Assembly: GCF_000429605.1 (NCBI RefSeq)
Contig: NZ_AUCE01000011.1
Location: forward strand, 1-64,000
Source of the DNA: Azonexus hydrophilus DSM 23864
Lineage (GTDB): Bacteria > Pseudomonadota > Gammaproteobacteria > Burkholderiales > Rhodocyclaceae
Direction: 5' to 3'
DNA length: 64,000 bases
Below are positions 17,404 through 24,649 of this stretch, piece after piece. Each line of letters begins with the position of its first letter. Position 1 is the stretch's first letter. The translations under genes and the position numbers were made by a program. A model generated the notes under the pieces. That model was not told the origin of the DNA. It saw nothing but the letters and a program-made list of their open reading frames with translations, and did no database searches.

Positions 17404-18624
17404 ATGCGCCCCACCATCCCTATTATTCCAGCGTCCCCCCGGTCGCCCGCAGCATCCCCCGACAGCCCCCTCGAATTCCGCAAATCCCCGGTTCTCTCGC
17501 TCTACGTCCATATCCCGTGGTGCGTGCGCAAGTGTCCGTACTGCGACTTCAACTCGCACGAGAACGGCGGCGAGATTCCCGAGCGGGAGTACGTCGATGC
17601 GCTGATCGCCGACCTGCAATCGGCGCTGCCGCTGATCTGGGGCCGGCCGGTGCAGACCGTGTTCTTCGGCGGTGGCACGCCCAGCCTGCTGTCGGCGGGC
17701 GCCATCGACGAACTGATCGGCGCCTTCCGGGCGCTGGCGATGTTGTCGCCGGAGGCCGAAATCACGCTCGAAGCCAATCCCGGCACGGTCGAGGCCGGCA
17801 AGTTCGCCGGCTTTCGCGCTGCCGGGGTCAATCGGCTGTCGCTCGGCATCCAGAGCTTCAACGACGAACACCTCAAGGCACTCGGCCGCATCCACGGCAG
17901 CGCCGAAGCGAAGCGCGCGGCGCAACTGGCTGGCGAGCACTTCGAACGCTTCAACCTCGACCTGATGTACGGCCTGCCTTATCAAACGCAGGCGCAAGCG
18001 CTCGCCGACATCGACACCGCGCTGTCCTTCGCGCCGCCGCACCTCTCCTGCTACCAGCTGACGCTGGAGCCGAACACGCACTTCGCCGCCTTCCCGCCCG
18101 ACCTGCCCGAAGGCGACCTGTGCGCCGACATGCAGGAAGCCATCGAAGCCCGGCTGGCCGCCGCCGGCTACGCCAACTACGAGACCTCGGCCTTCGCCCA
18201 GCCCGGCCGGCAGTGCCTGCACAACCTCAACTACTGGCATTTCGGCGACTACCTCGGCATCGGCGCCGGCGCCCATTCCAAGCTGACGCTGCACGACCGC
18301 GTGCTGCGCCAGATGCGCCACAAGCACCCCAAGGCCTACCTGGAAAACGTCCGCGCCGGCCGGACTAACCAGGAAGAACACGCGGTCGCCGCCGCCGAAC
18401 TGCCCTTCGAATTCATGATGAACGCGCTGCGCCTGGCCGACGGCTTCGCCCCCAGCCTGTTCGAATTGCGCACTTCACGGCCGCTCGCCGCGATCCTGCC
18501 GCAACTCAAGGCGGCGCAGGCCGACGGCCTGCTCGATATCGGCCCGGAAAAGATCGCGCCGACCATGAAGGGCCGGCGTTTCCTCAACGTGCTGCTGGAA
18601 CGCTTCCTCGACGATGGCCAATGA
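17404..18624 (+). CDS. hemW: Heme chaperone HemW (radical SAM)
   Basis: A 406-residue radical SAM protein related to coproporphyrinogen III dehydrogenase but of the HemW type, which binds and delivers heme. The iron-sulfur cluster motif CVRKCPYC sits near residue 40 (pattern CxxxCxxC) in the context YVHIPWC. FFGGGTPSLL, LEANPGT and LSLGIQSFN follow as expected. The final Cys of the longer HemN motif is replaced by Phe in CDFN, as usual for HemW. It has a Pro/Ser-rich N-terminal leader of about 30 residues, common in betaproteobacteria. It closes the rph-rdgB operon and overlaps the AraC-type gene by 11 bp. Confidence 0.94.
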   Translation: MRPTIPIIPASPRSPAASPDSPLEFRKSPVLSLYVHIPWCVRKCPYCDFNSHENGGEIPEREYVDALIADLQSALPLIWGRPVQTVFFGGGTPSLLSAGAIDELIGAFRALAMLSPEAEITLEANPGTVEAGKFAGFRAAGVNRLSLGIQSFNDEHLKALGRIHGSAEAKRAAQLAGEHFERFNLDLMYGLPYQTQAQALADIDTALSFAPPHLSCYQLTLEPNTHFAAFPPDLPEGDLCADMQEAIEARLAAAGYANYETSAFAQPGRQCLHNLNYWHFGDYLGIGAGAHSKLTLHDRVLRQMRHKHPKAYLENVRAGRTNQEEHAVAAAELPFEFMMNALRLADGFAPSLFELRTSRPLAAILPQLKAAQADGLLDIGPEKIAPTMKGRRFLNVLLERFLDDGQ

Positions 18625-19291
18625 CGCGGCCGGCCGCCTGCCCGACACCGTCCTCGCCGCCTGGCAGCACGAAGTCGCGGCGGCGGAACTGTCGCCGGTG
18701 CTACCCGACGGCTGCCAGGACCTGATCTGCCGAATCGACGCCGGCCAGCCGCCGCACTGGTTCGTCAGCCCATTGGCCACCGCCACCGAACAGGTCGCCA
18801 GCCCAGGCGGCTGCCGTTACCTGGGCTTTCGCCTGCACCCCGGCACCCGCGTCGACACCACCAGCCTGCTCGCTGCAGTCGCCAGCCGTGCGCCCGACGC
18901 ACGCAGCGAAATCGGCAATCTGCTCGCCGACTTCACCCACCGCGACCCGGCAACGCAGGAAATCCTCGCCACCCTGGCCGAAGTCGCCACACCGGCCGCC
19001 GCGCGGCAGCGCCTGGGCATCCGCGAACGCACGCTGGAAAGACTGTGTCGGCGCGACACCGGGCAAACCGCCGGCTTCTGGATTGCGCTGGCGCGCGTGC
19101 GCCGCGCCGCTGTCGCCATCGACAGCGAACTGCCGCTGGCCGACATCGCCGGCCTCTGCGGCTACGCCGACCAGGCCCACCTGAACCGCGCCTTCCGCCG
19201 CTGGTTCGCCGCCTCGCCCGCGCAATTCCGCCGCTCGCCGCAACTCCTTGCGCTAGCCCACGCCAGCGGCTTCGCCACCGACCCGATCTAG
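18614..19291 (+). CDS. AraC-family transcriptional regulator
   Basis: A 225-residue regulator with a C-terminal AraC helix-turn-helix pair: the first helix lies around LGIRERTLERLCRRDTG and the second around LPLADIAGLCGYADQAHLNRAFRRWF, ending with the signature SPAQFRR. The N-terminal half resembles the DUF6597-type sensor of short AraC proteins (LPDGCQDLI, a Pro-Asp-Gly motif seen in many of them). The ligand and target are unknown. It overlaps hemW by 11 bp at its start and the convergent VOC gene by 4 bp at its end (CTAG). Confidence 0.88.
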   Translation: MANDAAGRLPDTVLAAWQHEVAAAELSPVLPDGCQDLICRIDAGQPPHWFVSPLATATEQVASPGGCRYLGFRLHPGTRVDTTSLLAAVASRAPDARSEIGNLLADFTHRDPATQEILATLAEVATPAAARQRLGIRERTLERLCRRDTGQTAGFWIALARVRRAAVAIDSELPLADIAGLCGYADQAHLNRAFRRWFAASPAQFRRSPQLLALAHASGFATDPI

Positions 19292-19671
19292 CCGCCGACC
19301 GCCGTACACAGCTCGACGAGGTAGCCCTCGTGGTCGGCCACGTAAGCCACCGTCTGCCCCCAGGGCATCGCCTCCGGCGCCTGCACCAGGCGTGCCCCGG
19401 CCGCCAGCGCGCGGTCGACCGCCGCCGCGACATCGTCGCAGACGAAAGCAATCTCGAAACAGGGCGCGCCGCTATCGGGCGCAGACGGCTGCTTGCCCAG
19501 CTGGCGCATCAACGCCCGCGACGAAAAGGCGAGCGCCGTGCCGCCGGTCTCCAGCTCGCCGAAATCTCCGCTCTCATGCAGGAAGCGCACGCTCAGCCCG
19601 AAGGCGGCGACGTAGAAGTCGAGCGTCCGGCGGACATCGTCGACGTAAAGGATGGTGTAGCCGAATTTCAT
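19288..19671 (-). CDS. VOC (glyoxalase/bleomycin resistance) superfamily protein
   Basis: A 127-residue protein with the paired beta-alpha-beta-beta-beta modules of the vicinal oxygen chelate fold. It opens with KFGYTILYVDDVRRTLDFYVAAFG and closes with the second module VAYVADHEGYLVELC, where Glu of LVELC is the usual metal ligand. Substrate cannot be told from sequence; small VOC proteins of this type are often annotated as lactoylglutathione lyase-like. It shares the CTAG stop overlap with the convergent AraC-type regulator, which might control it. Confidence 0.87.
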   Translation of the reverse strand: MKFGYTILYVDDVRRTLDFYVAAFGLSVRFLHESGDFGELETGGTALAFSSRALMRQLGKQPSAPDSGAPCFEIAFVCDDVAAAVDRALAAGARLVQAPEAMPWGQTVAYVADHEGYLVELCTAVGG

Positions 19672-19767
19672 CTTGCCGTACTCCGCGAAAGGATGGAGAT
19701 GGCATTGTCGCAGCGCCCGCCGCCCGCGTCTTGAACGAAACCGACAGGCGCTACCGCCGAAAAGGCC

Positions 19768-20178
19768 TCAGCCGAACAGCCCGCCCTTCTTCAGCATGCC
19801 CAGCCCCTGCGCCAGCAGGTCGCCGCCTTCCGGCAGCTTGCCGCCCGGCGTCAATTGATCGACCAGCCCGGGCAGGAAATCAGCCAGCCCGTTCGACACC
19901 TCCTGCGGCGCCACCCCAGCCTGCCCGGCCAGCTTGCCGATGAAGTCGCTGCCGAGCACCGAACTCAGCTGATCGCCCGAGATCGGCAGATTCTTGCCGG
20001 TCGACACCCAGGAATTGACGATTTCGCCCAACCCACCCTGCTGGAAAGCCTGCACAAGCCCGCCGAGGCCGCCCGGATACTGATTGACCAACTGCATGGC
20101 CATCTCGGCCAGCCCATTACCCTTGCCACCGAGTGCATTGGCGGCCAGCCCGCCGACTACCTGATCGAGAAGACCCAT
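19768..20178 (-). CDS. DUF937/YidB-like protein
   Basis: A 136-residue Gly-rich protein. I chose ATG 20178 (MGLLDQVVGGL), the usual YidB start, preceded by AGGAG at a good distance; an upstream in-frame ATG at 20205 lacks family support. The middle reads LGSDFIGKLAGQAGVAPQEVSNGLADFLPGLVDQLTP, a repeated helical motif typical of DUF937. The C-terminus ends with GLGMLKKGGLFG. Function is unknown; it is a soluble cytosolic protein by appearance, with no signal peptide. Confidence 0.87.
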   Translation of the reverse strand: MGLLDQVVGGLAANALGGKGNGLAEMAMQLVNQYPGGLGGLVQAFQQGGLGEIVNSWVSTGKNLPISGDQLSSVLGSDFIGKLAGQAGVAPQEVSNGLADFLPGLVDQLTPGGKLPEGGDLLAQGLGMLKKGGLFG

Positions 20179-20252
20179 GATTCGCTCCTGAGGGGAAAAG
20201 GTCATCGTACCGGGGTGGAAGGGATGGCGGGTTAAGAATTGTGATGATCGTA

Positions 20253-20975
20253 CTACCGCGTATGGCGGGAGCCGACCAGCGATTGAAATAACTGAAGGAT
20301 ATCTATCTTTGTTCTTCCGCTACTGATGACCGCAAGAAACGCGTCAAAGTGCATTGAGACCTTATCGCCACTGCGCGGATTCAGCAAAACAAAGTCCTGC
20401 CACTCTTCGCCTCGGCCCTCAACGGCTGCAGCAAAACTTAAAAGCCAGTAGATCGCTACCTGGCGGTAGTCAGACGATGAAAAGCGTTTGGCTGTGCACT
20501 TAACCTCGATAAGGGTACGCTCAATAGAAAAATCGCCGAATCCGCTAGATATCCACTCCAAACCCGGAATATTTGGGCGCAGAACAATGGGCAGGCCACG
20601 CTGGCAGCCCATCCCTGCGAGTCCAGTTGATAGATTCCGTCCAATAATTTCGGCGAGCACCTGATCGCCTGCATCGAGTTTTTCTGGGAGCACTGCATCG
20701 AAGTAGACCCTCTGCCGCTTCAGCGTCGCCTCAAAACATTCGGCCCAGTCGATTTTGGCACCGACTAGAAGGCGTTCCCCAACCGTGTAGCCGAGCTCAA
20801 ACAGCATCGCCCGCTGCAGAGTGGACTGAGAAAGTAAGGCAGGAGGAAGCGCCTCTATAGGGAAGGTCTCGGCGCACGAATTGAAGTGTGCAACGATTCC
20901 AGGTGTTAGTTGCGGAAATATTTCATCGAAAATTCCCGGTATGTCACGGGCGACGGTGCGTGGGTCAATCTGCAC
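20253..20975 (-). CDS. Predicted PD-(D/E)XK nuclease partner of the reverse transcriptase
   Basis: A protein of about 240 residues that I do not recognise as a named family. It carries a PD-(D/E)XK-like core. Numbered from an alternative ATG at 21029, the core is D166 in SGFGDFS, E175-V-K177 in LIEVK, and Q190 in DYRQVAIYW, with an upstream Glu in LAEIIGR that could be the helix-A residue. I favour the GTG start at 20975, which has GGAAGAGG just upstream and overlaps the reverse transcriptase stop by 11 bp. The ATG at 21029 would give 258 residues and a 65-bp overlap. Base composition is lower in G+C than the flanks. The tight coupling suggests the two proteins act together, perhaps as polymerase and effector. 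Confidence 0.72.
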   Translation of the reverse strand: MQIDPRTVARDIPGIFDEIFPQLTPGIVAHFNSCAETFPIEALPPALLSQSTLQRAMLFELGYTVGERLLVGAKIDWAECFEATLKRQRVYFDAVLPEKLDAGDQVLAEIIGRNLSTGLAGMGCQRGLPIVLRPNIPGLEWISSGFGDFSIERTLIEVKCTAKRFSSSDYRQVAIYWLLSFAAAVEGRGEEWQDFVLLNPRSGDKVSMHFDAFLAVISSGRTKIDILQLFQSLVGSRHTR

Positions 20976-22656
20976 TCTCGACCTCTTCCGCCCAAGTTTC
21001 AAAAACCGCCGCGAACCGAGGTTCAGCACCGCGCGGGTGCCTTCTTAGCTTCTCTTTGTCCTTCTTCTCGTCGAGCGGCACCTCTACCCCTAGCGCCCAT
21101 GCTTGAGGCGTAGCATGGCGGAATTGCCGCCGTGCAGCCTCCCCTTCATCACCAAACTTATAGGTTGCAAGCCAGAAAAGGCGCTGTCCCTCTGCTGTCA
21201 TCTGGTGCCAACGATTACGTAGATAGTTGAACCCAGCCCTGTCACCCCAATTCCGCCAGCAGTCCAAGCACGCACGCCGTAAGGTGTCGAGCTGGGTGGT
21301 TTCGTAGAGATTCCGAACATACAAAGCACGCTCTGGCGTGCTGCGGAATCTTAGGCAACGCATGTAATGCAAGAGACTTGTGTCGACCTTAAGAAGGTGA
21401 GCAGAATGAACGGGAACGGCATCAAGTAGCAAGTCGATAGAACTGTGAATCAAGGCAAATCGTTCGTCGGCACGCAGGTTCGCGATGCCGCGCATGATGG
21501 TGGAGAATGACGAGCGGAACGCGTGCAGATTCTTACCATCCAACAGAGTGGACGCAATTTCTAGTGCGATGATTGGATCGTGGAGTCGCATCGTACGACC
21601 GATCTGCGCCACCAAGAAGGTGTCAGGCAGAGCCTTCTCGAGCTCTCGATTGAGCAGGCGCCGAACCTCGAGCGTCTCAACGGTCTCCTTCAGCGACTCA
21701 TAGTCTTCATCCGGATTGTCTGAGTAAGGGTCAAACTTCAGGTCTATGGTTCGAAGCTTGACCGCCTCGCCATCATCACCGCCTAACTGAGAGTTGACAT
21801 AGTCTCGATAGTGCTTCGATGACAGGAGAACGGTCTTGGACTTGTTCAGGCTCAAACCATAGTCCATCAAGCATTGAGCCGACACGCCCAGGGCTCGGTA
21901 GGCTTCGGCTGTGTTCGCTGCGATCAATATGTAGTCATCGACGTAGCGGCTCCAATTGACGCCAGCCGCTGTGAGTGCGGAATCAACTTGATTGAGGAAA
22001 AGTTCTGACAGAACGCGGGCCCCCTGCCCCCCTACGGGAAGTCCGAAGGACCTCCCGGCGGAAAGCTTACCCAACAGCGCGTTAACCTGCTTCGAAACTT
22101 GCTTGCTGTCTCCGCCAAGGTCGTTGATGAAATTCTCGATGTAGTGGTGCGAGACGTGCTCGTAGTAGCTAGAAATGTCGGTTTGAACGACAACCGCGCC
22201 TGGCCCTATGGAGTCTGCATTAATTACGGTCGCCTCCTTGAATGCTCGCCAAGAGCGGTTCGGATCAAAAAGTTGTTCGCCTCCATTAGGTAAAAACCGG
22301 TACGAGTGCGCTTCGGGTGCGCGCAGTGGCTCCAGTGTCTCAGCAATCGCAATGGCCAAGCCATTGAGGTAGATGTTCCAGAAGGGATGAATCTTCGTGA
22401 CCACGCGGAAGCCGGCCGGACCAGAAGGCGCGATAAGCCGTTCGCTGCACACGTGCATGGCCGCGATTCGCTCATGATTTTCCTTAGCAGGCCCGTCGCG
22501 CAGCTCTTCGAAGAAGCCAAATGCAATGGCCGCCAGCGCATTGGCCTGATCGCCGCAGAACCGCACGTCCAAGTCAAACGGAAGGGTGTCGTTGTCGCCG
22601 TGTGCGGCAATTTCGCGCGCAGCACGTTCGAAATGGTGCAAAGCCGGCTTCAGCAA
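20965..22656 (-). CDS. Reverse transcriptase, UG/Abi-like defence type
   Basis: A protein of about 563 residues with a reverse transcriptase core. Numbered from the TTG at 22662: motif A VVVQTDISSYYEHV (catalytic D162), motif B SFGLPVGGQGARVLSELFL (207-223), motif C RYVDDYILIA (D242, D243), and a motif D/E segment LNKSKTVLLSS. About 280 C-terminal residues look mainly helical and lack group II intron maturase or HNH features. No ATG precedes the core; AGGGAGG lies 7 bases before a TTG at 22656, which I chose. Lower G+C than its neighbours indicates transfer. It overlaps the nuclease gene. Resemblance to UG/Abi defence reverse transcriptases is inferred from the motif pattern and helical tail; a retron is less likely. 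Confidence 0.85.
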   Translation of the reverse strand: MLKPALHHFERAAREIAAHGDNDTLPFDLDVRFCGDQANALAAIAFGFFEELRDGPAKENHERIAAMHVCSERLIAPSGPAGFRVVTKIHPFWNIYLNGLAIAIAETLEPLRAPEAHSYRFLPNGGEQLFDPNRSWRAFKEATVINADSIGPGAVVVQTDISSYYEHVSHHYIENFINDLGGDSKQVSKQVNALLGKLSAGRSFGLPVGGQGARVLSELFLNQVDSALTAAGVNWSRYVDDYILIAANTAEAYRALGVSAQCLMDYGLSLNKSKTVLLSSKHYRDYVNSQLGGDDGEAVKLRTIDLKFDPYSDNPDEDYESLKETVETLEVRRLLNRELEKALPDTFLVAQIGRTMRLHDPIIALEIASTLLDGKNLHAFRSSFSTIMRGIANLRADERFALIHSSIDLLLDAVPVHSAHLLKVDTSLLHYMRCLRFRSTPERALYVRNLYETTQLDTLRRACLDCWRNWGDRAGFNYLRNRWHQMTAEGQRLFWLATYKFGDEGEAARRQFRHATPQAWALGVEVPLDEKKDKEKLRRHPRGAEPRFAAVFETWAEEVESAD

Positions 22657-22829
22657 TCTCAAGCCTCCCTAAGTCAAATAGTTTAGCGCCGCGCCCAGAG
22701 TCATATGCGCGCCGTCTATGATAAGCGATTGACCCTCATTACTTGTGCGGCAACTTGAAGGGGCAATCCATTCGTTCGGGAGCTATGAAGCGAATGACAG
22801 TTCGGGCGAAATGAAGCCATCAAAAACAC

Positions 22830-22844
22830 TAGACGACCGGTCTA
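22830..22844. promoter_or_regulatory. NemR-type operator upstream of the TetR gene
   Basis: The 15-mer tagacgaccggtcta is an inverted repeat (TAGAC/GTCTA) 22 bp before the TetR start. The identical sequence occurs at 23496-23510 before the Old Yellow Enzyme gene. Two copies flanking a repressor gene fit autoregulation plus control of the enzyme. Confidence 0.8.
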
Positions 22845-22866
22845 ATCAAGCGCACAATCCCACTCC

Positions 22867-23448
22867 ATGAAAACCCGTCACGACAACACCCGCCAGCATG
22901 TCCTTGAAACCGGTCAGCGCATCATTGCCGGCAAGGGCTTTGCCAGTGTCGGGTTGAACGAGATTCTGACCGCGGCCGGGGTGCCCAAGGGGTCGTTCTA
23001 CCATTACTTCGAGTCCAAGGAGCAGTACGGGCAGGCGCTGCTGGAGGATTACTTCGCGCGCTACCTGGCCGATCTCGATGCGCTGTTCGCGGCCGAGGCG
23101 CTGAGTGCGCAGGAGCGGCTGGCGTGTTACTGGCAGCGCTGGCTGGACAAGCAGGCGGCGTGCGCCGAGCAGCAGTGCCTGGTGGTCAAGCTGGGCGGCG
23201 AGGTGGCGGATTTGTCCGATCCGATGCGCGAGACGCTGCGCGACGGCACCGGGCAGATCGTCAGCCGTATTGCCCGGCTGCTCGAAACCGGCATGGCCGA
23301 TGGTTCGATCCCGCCGCTCGATGCCGCCGCGACGGCACAGACGCTGTACCAGTTGTGGCTGGGCGCCAGCCTGCTGGCCAAGCTGCAGCGCCAGGCGCAG
23401 CCGCTGGAGAATGCCTTGCAGTTCACCCGGCAGTTGCTGAGCCGCTGA
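22867..23448 (+). CDS. nemR: TetR-family repressor, NemR-like
   Basis: A 193-residue TetR repressor. The N-terminal helix-turn-helix includes FASVGLNEILTAAGVPKGSFYHYFESKE, almost the textbook TetR_N pattern. The ligand domain contains CLVVKLGGEVADLSDPMR, a segment that resembles the redox-sensing Cys region of E. coli NemR (here C104). NemR senses electrophiles such as N-ethylmaleimide, quinones and bleach. Its neighbour is an NemA-like flavoenzyme and both genes carry the same operator, so the role is well supported by context. ATG start at 22867 follows the operator directly. Confidence 0.85.
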   Translation: MKTRHDNTRQHVLETGQRIIAGKGFASVGLNEILTAAGVPKGSFYHYFESKEQYGQALLEDYFARYLADLDALFAAEALSAQERLACYWQRWLDKQAACAEQQCLVVKLGGEVADLSDPMRETLRDGTGQIVSRIARLLETGMADGSIPPLDAAATAQTLYQLWLGASLLAKLQRQAQPLENALQFTRQLLSR

Positions 23449-23495
23449 TTGATTTCCGGGCCGTCCGTCGACGGCCATTTTTTGACGTAAGAAAC

Positions 23496-23510
23496 TAGAC
23501 GACCGGTCTA
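23496..23510. promoter_or_regulatory. NemR-type operator upstream of the Old Yellow Enzyme gene
   Basis: Exact second copy of the inverted repeat at 22830-22844, located 22 bp before the enzyme start. Identity extends a few bases past both ends. A ribosome site AGGAG follows at 23521. Confidence 0.8.
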
Positions 23511-23532
23511 ATCAACCCTCAGGAGAATCGAC

Positions 23533-24609
23533 ATGACCACTTTGTTCGACCCGATCCAGATCGGCGACATCGCCCTCGCCAACCGCATCGTGATGGCGCC
23601 GCTGACGCGCAATCGCGCCGTCGCCGGCAACTGCCCCGGCCCGCTGACCGTCGAGTATTACCGCCAGCGCGCCACCGCCGGCCTGATCATCGCCGAGGCC
23701 AGCCCGATTTCGCCGATGGCGCAGGGCTACCTCGACACGCCGGGCATCTGGTCGGCCGAACAGGTCGCCGCCTGGCGCACCGTGACCGACGCGGTACATG
23801 CCGAGGGCGGCAAGATCGTGCTGCAGTTGTGGCACGTCGGCCGCATTTCGCATGTGTCGCTGCTGCCGGACGGCGCCGCGCCGGTATCCTCCACCGCCCG
23901 CACCGCCGAAGCCAGCACCTTCACCCGCGACGGTTTCGTGCCGGTGTCGGCACCGCGCGCCCTGCGCGACGACGAACTGCCCGGCCTGGTTAATGATTAC
24001 CGGCTGGCGGCGCGCAACGCCATTGCCGCCGGCTTCGACGGCGTCGAGATTCACGCCGCCAACACCTACCTGCTCGAACAGTTCCTGCGCGACAGCGTCA
24101 ATGATCGCAGCGGCCCCTACGGCGGCAGCATCGAGAACCGCGCCCGCCTGTTGTTCGAGGTGGTCGACGCCATCGTCGGCGAGATCGGCGCCGGCCGCAC
24201 CGGCATCCGCCTGAGCCCGCTGACCACCTTCACCGCGCCGCTCGACAGCAACCCGCAGGCGCTCTACGGCTATGTGATCGACAAGCTGGCGACCTATGGC
24301 CTGGCCTTCCTGCACATCATCGAGGGTGAAACCGGCGGCACGCGCACGCCGGCGGCCAGCTTCGACTACGCCGCCGCCCGCCGCGCCTTCAAGGGGCCGT
24401 GGCTGGTGAACAACGGCTACAGCAAGGAACTGGCCGAACAGGTGATCGCCGACGGCGGCGCCGATCTGATCGCCTTCGGCCGCGGTTTCATCGCCAACCC
24501 GGACCTCGTCCGCCGCCTGCGCGAAGGTGCGCCGTGGAACGAGCTGCGCGCGGACAAGCTGTACGGTGGCGGCGCCGAGGGTTACACCGACTATCCGGCG
24601 CTGGCGTAA
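23533..24609 (+). CDS. nemA: Old Yellow Enzyme, NemA-like ene-reductase
   Basis: A 358-residue FMN-dependent alkene reductase of the OYE family. It starts LFDPIQIGDIALANRIVMAPLTRNRA. The substrate-binding His-Asn pair is in EIHAANTYLLEQFL, followed by NDRSGPYGGSIENRAR, and the FMN phosphate site is in GGADLIAFGRGFIANPDL. It reduces activated C=C bonds and detoxifies N-ethylmaleimide, nitro compounds and similar electrophiles using NAD(P)H. The conserved GYL of HxANGYL is TYL here, a minor variation. Its expression is probably released when NemR is oxidised. Confidence 0.93.
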   Translation: MTTLFDPIQIGDIALANRIVMAPLTRNRAVAGNCPGPLTVEYYRQRATAGLIIAEASPISPMAQGYLDTPGIWSAEQVAAWRTVTDAVHAEGGKIVLQLWHVGRISHVSLLPDGAAPVSSTARTAEASTFTRDGFVPVSAPRALRDDELPGLVNDYRLAARNAIAAGFDGVEIHAANTYLLEQFLRDSVNDRSGPYGGSIENRARLLFEVVDAIVGEIGAGRTGIRLSPLTTFTAPLDSNPQALYGYVIDKLATYGLAFLHIIEGETGGTRTPAASFDYAAARRAFKGPWLVNNGYSKELAEQVIADGGADLIAFGRGFIANPDLVRRLREGAPWNELRADKLYGGGAEGYTDYPALA

Positions 24610-24649
24610 GCGGCATTCGCCGGCCGGGCGCAGCGGTGCATCGTCGCCG

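Noticed and set aside
20965..22662. Group II intron reverse transcriptase
   Set aside because: There is no maturase X domain, HNH endonuclease or intron domain V/VI sequence around the gene.
20965..22866. Retron with msr-msd RNA
   Set aside because: I see no typical pair of inverted repeats or conserved msr structure upstream of the polymerase, and the long helical C-terminus and nuclease neighbour fit UG/Abi types better. Not excluded without covariance search.
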